Shown here: piece by piece, positions 7,579 to 14,674 of the stretch
How the letters are laid out: each line of letters begins with the position of its first letter
Numbering within the stretch: position 1 is the stretch's first letter
Assembly: GCA_000434295.1 (NCBI GenBank)
Contig: HF994919.1
Span: forward strand, 16,583 to 36,175
Source: Acetobacter sp. CAG:977
GTDB taxonomy: Bacteria > Pseudomonadota > Alphaproteobacteria > CAAGCB01 > CAG-977
Length of the DNA stretch: 19,593 bases
Direction: 5' to 3'
Notes under the pieces: model-generated
What the model was told of the DNA's origin: nothing
The model's database searches: none
What the model saw: the letters and a program-made list of their open reading frames with translations, nothing else
Made by a program: the position numbers and the translations under genes

Positions 7579-8727
7579 ATGTCGTTTTTATTTGCTGTCG
7601 CTCATGCCGCAGATGCCGCAGAAAATGCGGAACAAGCTTTGTTCAGCGAAGTTGACCTGTCTTTGTTCGCCATCGCCCTGTGCGCCGTCATCCTGATCGC
7701 GAGTCTCTTGCTGGGGCTGCGATACATGAAGGTTATGACAAAAGAAAAAGAACTGAAACAAAAAGTCATCGACCTGCAAAACGAACTGCTTAAAACCCAA
7801 AAAAATCTTGAAGAACTGACAAAAGAACGCAACCGCAAATTCGATCCCTATTCTTCCCCGAATACGAAAAGCATCATTTTTTGCCTGGATAAAGACGGCG
7901 TCATTTTGTCGGGGAACGATTACGCTTTTGAATTCTTCGGCTATGCCGATAAAAACGAACTCTTGGGAAAAAATATTATCGGGACTCTCGTTCCCTTGAA
8001 AGATTCCCACGGTCAAAATATGGCAAACCTGATTGAACGCATTAAAAACAATCCCCGTTTGTACGTCGACAACGAAAACGAAAATATCTGCAAAAACGGC
8101 AAAAAAGTATGGGTGTCGTGGACAAACCGCATTATCTACGATTCCGAAGGAAACCCGACGGAAATCAGATCCGTCGGCTTTGACATTTCCCCGCGCAAAC
8201 GTTTGGAAGACGAACTGCGCCAAATGACCGTCATCGACCCGATTACGGGCGTCCTGAACCGCCAGCGTTTTCTGGACGACGGCACGCGTGAACTGAAACG
8301 CGCAAGACGTTACGGACGCGAATTGTCCGTATTGTTAATGACCATCGACCGCTTTGACGCTTTGAACAGCGAACACGGCACAGCCTTTAGCGACGAAGCC
8401 GTCAAAGTCGCCGTAACAGCCTGTCAGGACGCCATCCGCGAATCAGATTATTTGGGACGGCTGGCTGACGTCGAATTCGCTTTGTTGTTGCCCGAAACGC
8501 CTCTGGAAGGTGCCATGATCGTTGCTGAACGTATAAGAACTCAGGTCATGCATTCCGATTTAATGGTCGGCGACGTTAAAATATCCGTCACAACCAGCAT
8601 CGGCATCGCTACCAGACTGCCGTCCGACGAAACAATCGATTCCGTGTTGCTCAGAGCCTTTAACGCTTTAAGAACGGCAAAAGAGCACCATAACAACGTC
8701 GCCGTCGCCGAACAAAATCAGTCTTAA
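7579..8727 (+). CDS. Membrane-anchored PAS-GGDEF protein with degenerate active site
   Basis: Domain order in 382 residues: hydrophobic N-terminus, transmembrane helix at about 29-48, coiled coil at about 54-86, PAS domain at about 97-208 (ending SVGFDISPRKRLEDELR, the usual PAS exit and linker), GGDEF domain at about 217-378 (starting DPITGVLNRQRF). GGDEF enzymes make cyclic di-GMP from GTP. Here the signature reads ADVEF at 296-300, so both glycines and the third, metal-binding position (Asp/Glu in active enzymes) are lost. The first metal Asp of the usual DxD is Thr in MTIDRFDALN at 254-263. The RxxD inhibitory-site motif RESD at 287-290 has the correct 5-residue spacing. The protein is probably a c-di-GMP or nucleotide sensor rather than a cyclase. 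The purine-rich stretch AAGGGG at 7567-7572 precedes the ATG. The next gene follows after 34 bases without a terminator. Confidence 0.88.
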   Translation: MSFLFAVAHAADAAENAEQALFSEVDLSLFAIALCAVILIASLLLGLRYMKVMTKEKELKQKVIDLQNELLKTQKNLEELTKERNRKFDPYSSPNTKSIIFCLDKDGVILSGNDYAFEFFGYADKNELLGKNIIGTLVPLKDSHGQNMANLIERIKNNPRLYVDNENENICKNGKKVWVSWTNRIIYDSEGNPTEIRSVGFDISPRKRLEDELRQMTVIDPITGVLNRQRFLDDGTRELKRARRYGRELSVLLMTIDRFDALNSEHGTAFSDEAVKVAVTACQDAIRESDYLGRLADVEFALLLPETPLEGAMIVAERIRTQVMHSDLMVGDVKISVTTSIGIATRLPSDETIDSVLLRAFNALRTAKEHHNNVAVAEQNQS

Positions 8728-8761
8728 TCCTTTTTACTCTTATTCAGAACGGAAATAAACA

Positions 8762-10426
8762 ATGTCCGCAAAAATAAACACGTTCCTGCTGTATCTGTTT
8801 CCTTTTGCGGTTTCGGCGTTCACTCTGTTTGACCGCCCCTTCTTTTATTTTTCGGCACAAGACCCGCGAAATACGGCAATGTACTACGAAATCGACATTA
8901 CCGCCGTATTCTATATTTGTTACGCGTATTTCGCGGCTATGTTCTGTTACGTCCTGATGTATCTGTCGGCGTTGTTCAATTCAAAAAAGTTCATCGCCGT
9001 CGTGTCCGCATTGATTTATACGGCTTCATACATTTATGTTCTGCACTTTTTGCTGACGGGATTCCATATCCATTATAACAGCGTGTTTGCCCTGTTCGAC
9101 ACGAATGTCCCGGAGGCAAAAGAATTCCTGCAAACCCTTAAAGCTTCAGACATCGCAAAAGCCGTTGTCCTGACGTTGGCATACGCAGGCGTATGGGGCG
9201 GGCTGACAAACCATATCGATAAAGACGGGCTTAAAATAAAACACAGAAAAAAACTTGCCTCGGCGGCGTTCGTCTTTTGCCTGATCGGCGCGGCTTTGTT
9301 GGAAAAACATTCCTTCTTTTCAAATCTGGAACCCGTTTTGTCCCCTGTCCAAGCCTTTGTCGCCTATCGCCGCGAAGAACAGAACATCGCAAGAATCATT
9401 GATAAAATCGATCCTTCCCTGATGGACGGCATAAAATCCGGCGTGGCAAAAAACATAAATGAAACTTACGTCGTCGTAATCGGAGAATCCGCTTCCAGAG
9501 ATTTGCACCCCCTCTATGCCGAAGACGCCGTGGCATCATCGCCGCTAAATAAAAAAAATCTGATTCTGTTTAACAAAATCTATGCGTCGGCACCGATTAC
9601 CATGCTTTCTTTGTTTCAGGCTCTGTTCATCAATCCTGAAAAAAACAAAACCGTCGATTTCGTCGATCTGGCTAAAAAGGCAGGCTTTAAAACTTTCTGG
9701 ATTTCTAACCAATTCCGTGCCAGCAGCTTTGGCGACAACCCGACCGCCGTGCTGTCCAGAAGAGCGGACGAAGCTTCTTTTATCAATCATTCAAATCCGG
9801 ACATTAAAAATTATGCCGATATGCCTTTGGATGAAAATTTGTTGCCGCCGTTCCAAGACGCTTTGAACGACCCCGCCGCAAAGAAAATCATCTTTCTGCA
9901 TTTGTTCGGTTCTCACGCTCCCTATGAAAACCGATATCCCGAAAATATGAATATCGAAAACAAAAACCCCGATTTCGAAAAAGGCGTTCAAAAAAGGACT
10001 CCTTTGGAAAAACAGCGCAAAGAAGTCAGAGCTTATGCAAAAAGCATGTACTATACGGACACGGTTTTGAAACAAATCATTGAAAAACTGAACGATAAAG
10101 GCGGCTATTCTTCTTTGATTTATTTTTCCGATCACGGCGCGAACCCCAAAGCCGCCATGAACAGAAACCCCGATGACAAATCAATTTTGGAAGTTCCGTT
10201 TTTCTTGTGGGCGTCTTCGGACTACAAAAACCTGAACAAAGAAAAAATTAAAAACGCCGAAAACGCACGAAATAAACTGTACAGAATGGACCGTTTAAAA
10301 TTCACTTTGGCGGACTGGATGAACCTGTCTCACCCGTTGTTAAGCATTGAAACGGACAGTCTGTTTTCTCCGAAGCTGATTGAAACGACGGAACAGGAAA
10401 TCAAGCAAACGCCGTCGGTTTTGTAG
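8762..10426 (+). CDS. EptA-like phosphoethanolamine transferase
   Basis: Inner-membrane enzyme of the alkaline phosphatase/sulfatase superfamily. Relatives move phosphoethanolamine from phosphatidylethanolamine to lipid A or other glycans on the periplasmic side, often lowering sensitivity to cationic peptides. The 554 residues comprise about five hydrophobic segments (about 6-22, 45-70, 77-99, 131-148, 164-180) and a periplasmic catalytic domain from about 230. Metal and catalytic motifs: VVVIGESASRD at 237-247 (Glu242), the nucleophile candidate Thr280 in APITMLSLFQALF, HLFGSHAPYENRYP at 380-393, and YFSDHGA at 454-460 (Asp457, His458). These correspond to Glu240, Thr280, Asp452 and His453 described for Neisseria EptA. 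The usual LYGY after RxH is LYAE here. The Shine-Dalgarno is weak. Acceptor specificity cannot be read, so no gene symbol is given. Its stop lies 5 bases from that of the convergent M50 gene. Confidence 0.88.
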   Translation: MSAKINTFLLYLFPFAVSAFTLFDRPFFYFSAQDPRNTAMYYEIDITAVFYICYAYFAAMFCYVLMYLSALFNSKKFIAVVSALIYTASYIYVLHFLLTGFHIHYNSVFALFDTNVPEAKEFLQTLKASDIAKAVVLTLAYAGVWGGLTNHIDKDGLKIKHRKKLASAAFVFCLIGAALLEKHSFFSNLEPVLSPVQAFVAYRREEQNIARIIDKIDPSLMDGIKSGVAKNINETYVVVIGESASRDLHPLYAEDAVASSPLNKKNLILFNKIYASAPITMLSLFQALFINPEKNKTVDFVDLAKKAGFKTFWISNQFRASSFGDNPTAVLSRRADEASFINHSNPDIKNYADMPLDENLLPPFQDALNDPAAKKIIFLHLFGSHAPYENRYPENMNIENKNPDFEKGVQKRTPLEKQRKEVRAYAKSMYYTDTVLKQIIEKLNDKGGYSSLIYFSDHGANPKAAMNRNPDDKSILEVPFFLWASSDYKNLNKEKIKNAENARNKLYRMDRLKFTLADWMNLSHPLLSIETDSLFSPKLIETTEQEIKQTPSVL

Positions 10427-10431
10427 GCGGT

Positions 10432-12552
10432 TTATAACGCCCCTTCTTTGACCCACAACGCCCGCAAACGGCGAACCAGCTTTGTTTTCAGGCTTTCGGG
10501 CACAGCGGAAATGACGGCATGTCCGCGATACGTTTTTAATCCCGCCCCGTTCGGGCATACGTCCAATCCGACCGTCGTTCTGAAATACGCACCGGCGGGA
10601 ACGGCCGTTCCGTCACGTTGCACGCGCACGGGCAATCCCCCTTTGTAAATCGACGCCAACGGTTCCGCATCATTTAAGGCAGAGATTGCATTTTGAGAAA
10701 TCTCCGTTACTTTTCCGACAAGGGATTTTTTCCCGTCCGCTTCGGGATAAAACACGGCTTTTGCTCCGATGTTTAAGCGGGCGGCGTCTTCTTCTTTGAC
10801 AAAAGCCGTTAAACGGCACCCGTCCTCTCGGGTTAACAGGAACATCGGCGCGTTTTTGGCAATCCATGCTCCGTTTCGAACACCGTCAAAGACTTCCGAA
10901 ACGACACAGTTTTCCTCTGATTTGACGGTCAGTTTTTCCGCCTGTTCCAAAAATCCCGCCCGAGCCGTTTGCGCGGCGGACAGACGGCTTTGCAAAACCT
11001 GAACGCTTTCGGCATCCCGCAAAAAGCTTCCGTGATTCAAGCGCCAATTCAGTTCTTTTATCAGCGTTTCGTTCTTTTTATACTCTGCCGCCAGCGGCAA
11101 AGAATATAAACGGGCAAGAGCTTCGCCTTTCTTTACGGTTTGCCCCGCCTTTGCCGACACGGATATTATTTGTGCGTCAAACGGAGCGTATATCCGCGTT
11201 TCCGAAGCTTCTTTCACCATGGCAGGCGCCGTCACGCTTTCCGACAACGGCGCAAAGAACAAAACGCCCGCAAAAATCAAAATCGCCGTAAAAACGCATA
11301 CGCGCATTCCCTTACGATCGGTCAAGTTCCAATTCCTTTTCCACGTCAAAACAACATTCGCGCACGGCAAAACAATCAAAAACAGCACGGACGCCGCAAA
11401 CAAAATCATGCCTGCCAGTTTAAACGCGAAATGGTAAAGCGTCAAAGCAATGCCGAAAAACACGCCCAAACGGTACAGCCACGAACATAACGCATAAAGC
11501 AACATTCCCCTTTGCGTCGATGCGGGCAACGTTTCGGGAGGCTCTGCTTTGTAACCGAACAGCACTTCGCCGATTTTCCAACGCATCATTTTAGAAGAGC
11601 GTTCCCGTAAGTTTTCTATCCCCCACCAATCCGATAAAATATAATATCCGTCAAAACGCATTAACGGGCACAAGTTCACGCCCAACGTCATAACCCATCC
11701 CGACGTTGCCAATAAAAAGCAGGCGCTGCGCATAAAGCCGTCCGCGAAAAACAACCACCCGAAAGACGCCGCAATCGCCAACATCAGCTCGGCGCCCATT
11801 CCCGCCGACGCCACGATCAACCTTTTTTTTCGGGAATCCAAACGCCATGTATCCGTCGTATCCGTATAAAACATCGGGCATCCGAAAATCAGCATAACGC
11901 CCATGGAATGGACGCGGCAACCGAACAATGCGGCGGCATAAGCGTGCCCGAATTCATGAAACGCCTTTGCAAAAATGACCGCCGCCGCATAAGCGCAAGC
12001 CCCCGAAAAATCAAAGAAGTACAAAAACGTCGAAAAAAACAAAGCGCTTTGACGCGAAATCAAAAACAGCGCCGCCAAAGCCGACAACGCCGCAACGTAT
12101 ACGAACCCTTTTGAAAACAGCGGACGGACAAACGGCAACGTCGCTTTTAAAAAACCGTCGGGATCAAACAACGCAATTCTGATGCCCGAAATTTTTTCAA
12201 AAACACGCTCTATAAAGGGCTTTCGCTCTGCGGCGGCTTTAGCCATATTACGCACCGACCCGCGAAGTCCCGTCGATTTTGCCAGATTATTTTCAATTAA
12301 AAAATTTTTGACGTCCTCAACGGATTGCAACGTAACATCCAAAACCGTTTCGGATCTGACCCGTTCGACGACGCGACGGGCGGAAACGTCCCAACGGCTT
12401 AAAATCTGGTAAGCCGCCCATCCTATTTTGTAAAAACGGTTCGTTACGGGGTCAAAGACCGTCCATGACGGTTCGCCCGATGCGGACGGAGCGGCGGGAA
12501 AAATTTCAACATCCCGCCTTAACGCGGGCAATATGTCCGTCGCCGCCGTCAT
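10432..12552 (-). CDS. PqqD-like / M50 zinc protease / HlyD adaptor fusion
   Basis: A 706-residue inner-membrane protein with three parts. Residues about 28-95 (WTVFDPVTNRFYKIGWAAYQ onwards) follow the PqqD-like peptide-binding (RRE-type winged-helix) pattern. Residues about 145-430 hold many transmembrane segments with the M50 site-2-protease motif HEFGH at 199-203 and the second metal-site region NLCPLMRFDGYYILSD at 293-308, so the catalytic residues look intact. Residues about 438 to the end are an HlyD-type adaptor: the lipoyl-like half RIYAPFDAQIISVSAKAGQ at 453-471, a helical hairpin to about 540, then beta-barrel segments. Similar M50-HlyD fusions are known in proteobacterial clusters with HlyD and TolC genes. 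It is the last gene of the operon, starting 2 bases after the previous stop. It probably binds, perhaps cleaves, and hands a substrate to the envelope channel; this role is inferred. Confidence 0.87.
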   Translation of the reverse strand: MTAATDILPALRRDVEIFPAAPSASGEPSWTVFDPVTNRFYKIGWAAYQILSRWDVSARRVVERVRSETVLDVTLQSVEDVKNFLIENNLAKSTGLRGSVRNMAKAAAERKPFIERVFEKISGIRIALFDPDGFLKATLPFVRPLFSKGFVYVAALSALAALFLISRQSALFFSTFLYFFDFSGACAYAAAVIFAKAFHEFGHAYAAALFGCRVHSMGVMLIFGCPMFYTDTTDTWRLDSRKKRLIVASAGMGAELMLAIAASFGWLFFADGFMRSACFLLATSGWVMTLGVNLCPLMRFDGYYILSDWWGIENLRERSSKMMRWKIGEVLFGYKAEPPETLPASTQRGMLLYALCSWLYRLGVFFGIALTLYHFAFKLAGMILFAASVLFLIVLPCANVVLTWKRNWNLTDRKGMRVCVFTAILIFAGVLFFAPLSESVTAPAMVKEASETRIYAPFDAQIISVSAKAGQTVKKGEALARLYSLPLAAEYKKNETLIKELNWRLNHGSFLRDAESVQVLQSRLSAAQTARAGFLEQAEKLTVKSEENCVVSEVFDGVRNGAWIAKNAPMFLLTREDGCRLTAFVKEEDAARLNIGAKAVFYPEADGKKSLVGKVTEISQNAISALNDAEPLASIYKGGLPVRVQRDGTAVPAGAYFRTTVGLDVCPNGAGLKTYRGHAVISAVPESLKTKLVRRLRALWVKEGAL

Positions 12553-12554
12553 CT

Positions 12555-13907
12555 TTAAATCCCGAACCAGCGGCGCAACGCCGATAACGGACGGCGTAAC
12601 GCATAATACGCAAACGGCACCCGCCTGCCATATATCTTGGCTATGCCCCGCGTCCCGATTCTGTAAGGCGCCTGTTCCTTAAAATCAGCCTTGACGCGAT
12701 ATGCCAAAAAACCTTCGGGAACGGGTTCGGCTTCGTACGACACGAACGAAACCGTCGCCTTTCTTGCTTTTTCCGGCATCGCATACATAAAAAAGCCGAC
12801 GTCGGAACCGACAGAAACGTCTATGGCGTCTTGTACAGGCAATAAAATTTTCAAAGACGTTTTTTGAGGATCAGCCAACGTCATTATTTTTTCGCCCAAA
12901 GAAACGGGGCGCCCCGCCAATTCCGACGCATCCGAAAAAACAGCCGTGCCCGATACGCCCGAACGCACCACGGAACGCGATGCCAGCTCGCTTAAATAAG
13001 CGCGTTCGTCTTTTGCCTTTTCCATTTCCAACCGAATCAACGGCAGGCGCGCTTTGCTGTCCGCCGACGAAAACGACAGCTGAGCCGCTTTCTTATATTC
13101 TTCTCCCGCCGCCGCCAACGCTTTGTCCGCCAACCTTAAACGGTTGCGCAAATCAGCATCGTCAAACGAAAACAAAACGTCTCCCGCTTTAACGGATTGC
13201 CCTGCCTTAACGGCGACCGACTTGATAACCCCCGACATCGGAGCCGTTATCAAAAACGGATTTTCCGGCACCACTTCTGCCGGCGCGACAGCCGACATTC
13301 TGACGGGAAACAGCGCACATACCGCCAAAGCCAAAGCCGCAACCGCCTTTTTTCGCCCCGAAACCTTTTTTACCGCGGGAACGGATCCCGACGATTTCCA
13401 TGCATAAAATATATCGGCATACGATTCGGACAAAAGCTCTGCCAATCCCGTTTCGGCGTCTTCAAAAACAGGCGACTTTCGCGTCAGCCACAATCCCGCT
13501 TCGACACGGCGGGTAACGGGAGATACAAAAGGCAACCATAATATTTTTTCGGAATTAAACTCTCCCCACCTTGACGCCAAAGACGGCGAAAAATCAGACG
13601 CCTCAAGCAAACGGACGCGCCCGTTTCCCTCTTTTGCCGCACCTTCGGAAACGGCGCGCTTCATAAAATCGGAAAACGGAGCCCCGTCATCCAAAACAGG
13701 AACGCCCGAAACCGATTCCATAAGGGCTTTGCCGTCTTCAAAACGCCAAAATACCGCTCTGTCATACGGGAAAAGACGCACGGTTTCATTCACGGCAAAA
13801 AAACAAAACGCTTTATATTCGCGGCAGCGTCTGGCCATGCGTTCCAGCTGAATCAATACAGCCAAACGCTCCGCCGCCTTTACAGAAATTTCCGCAGGCT
13901 TCTTCAT
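12555..13907 (-). CDS. GAF domain-TM-HlyD periplasmic adaptor
   Basis: 450 residues. About 15-168 is a cytosolic GAF-like domain (ERMARRCREYKAFCFFAVNE, then FPYDRAVFWRFEDG). A basic stretch GRKK precedes a single transmembrane helix at about 186-204. From about 213 comes an HlyD/membrane-fusion-protein domain with lipoyl-like half ITAPMSGVIKSVAVKAGQSV at 220-239, an alpha hairpin at about 255-310 and barrel strands to about 430. GAF-HlyD proteins combine a cytosolic sensor or docking domain with a periplasmic adaptor, and occur next to M50-HlyD proteins in related clusters. The ATG overlaps the upstream stop (ATGA) with a weak GGCGGCG ahead of it, so translation is probably by re-initiation. 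The ligand is unknown; the GAF domain may only dimerise. Confidence 0.85.
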   Translation of the reverse strand: MKKPAEISVKAAERLAVLIQLERMARRCREYKAFCFFAVNETVRLFPYDRAVFWRFEDGKALMESVSGVPVLDDGAPFSDFMKRAVSEGAAKEGNGRVRLLEASDFSPSLASRWGEFNSEKILWLPFVSPVTRRVEAGLWLTRKSPVFEDAETGLAELLSESYADIFYAWKSSGSVPAVKKVSGRKKAVAALALAVCALFPVRMSAVAPAEVVPENPFLITAPMSGVIKSVAVKAGQSVKAGDVLFSFDDADLRNRLRLADKALAAAGEEYKKAAQLSFSSADSKARLPLIRLEMEKAKDERAYLSELASRSVVRSGVSGTAVFSDASELAGRPVSLGEKIMTLADPQKTSLKILLPVQDAIDVSVGSDVGFFMYAMPEKARKATVSFVSYEAEPVPEGFLAYRVKADFKEQAPYRIGTRGIAKIYGRRVPFAYYALRRPLSALRRWFGI

Positions 13908-14674
13908 TTCGCCGCCGTTCGCGGAAACGTAACCGCCCCGCTCATGCCCGCCATCAGTTCGGGGTGGTTCCCTTCAATGCGTCCCAAAACTTTTAACGAT
14001 TGGCTGACGGGATCTATGCGTGCGCCGATCTTGGATACTTTCGCCTGATACGTCTTGCCCGTTTCGTCCATCACAATCGCAAACGGTTCCCCTTCCTTCA
14101 GCCATGCCAGCCACGAAGAAGGAACGATGACTTCCAAACGCAAATCCCTGTCATCCAAAATCTTTAACAAAGGTTCCGCCTGACGCACCGTCTGATACGG
14201 GCTGACGGGAATTTCAACGACGCGACCGTCAAACGGCGCTTGCAACGTGCAACGTTCGACAACCGCCTGACGCACGGACGCTTCGGCTTCGGCGCTTAAC
14301 ACTTTGGCTTCCGCCATCGCGACGTCCAATCCGCTAATGGATTTTAAATGTGCCAAAGACCGGTTCACGCCCAACGTTTTTTTCGCGGCTTCCAGCTCCG
14401 TAACCGCCCGCTTTAATTCCGTTTGTTCGATTTTGCAGTCAAACTCGACCAGTGCCTGACCTTTTTTAAAACGGTCGCCTTCTTCAACGTTGATCTTTTC
14501 AATCTTGCCCGCCATCTGGCTGGACAACACCGTTTCTATGCGCGGCACGAGCAAACCTCTTAACAGGCTGCCCGCACTGAAATCATCGCTTGGAATCAGG
14601 GATTGGCCCGACGATGACCTTATCGGGGAAATCATTAACAGGCTTGCGCATAGGATAGTCTTCGCATTTTTCAC
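13904..14674 (-). CDS. Periplasmic HlyD/MFP-family adaptor subunit
   Basis: 256 residues with an N-terminal signal peptide (MKNAKTILCASLLMIS, cleavage near 20-25). Lipoyl-like halves are VLSSQMAGKIEKINVEEGD at 49-67 and LQAPFDGRVVEIPVSP at 144-159, with a short helical hairpin between, then barrel strands. Adaptors of this type bridge an inner-membrane component and a TolC-like channel. The start is a GTG at 14674 with AGAGGT 6 bases upstream; it is preferred over an internal ATG at 14635 because only the GTG form carries the full signal peptide. This places the first 92 bases inside the end of the TolC-like gene in another frame, an unusually long overlap. The 3' end overlaps the GAF-HlyD gene by 4 bases. 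Confidence 0.87.
   Translation of the reverse strand: MKNAKTILCASLLMISPIRSSSGQSLIPSDDFSAGSLLRGLLVPRIETVLSSQMAGKIEKINVEEGDRFKKGQALVEFDCKIEQTELKRAVTELEAAKKTLGVNRSLAHLKSISGLDVAMAEAKVLSAEAEASVRQAVVERCTLQAPFDGRVVEIPVSPYQTVRQAEPLLKILDDRDLRLEVIVPSSWLAWLKEGEPFAIVMDETGKTYQAKVSKIGARIDPVSQSLKVLGRIEGNHPELMAGMSGAVTFPRTAAK

Noticed and set aside
7588..8223. 211-codon open frame on the - strand opposite the PAS-GGDEF gene
   Set aside because: Antisense to a clear domain protein; the product is Phe/Gln/Val-rich without a recognisable motif or ribosome site.
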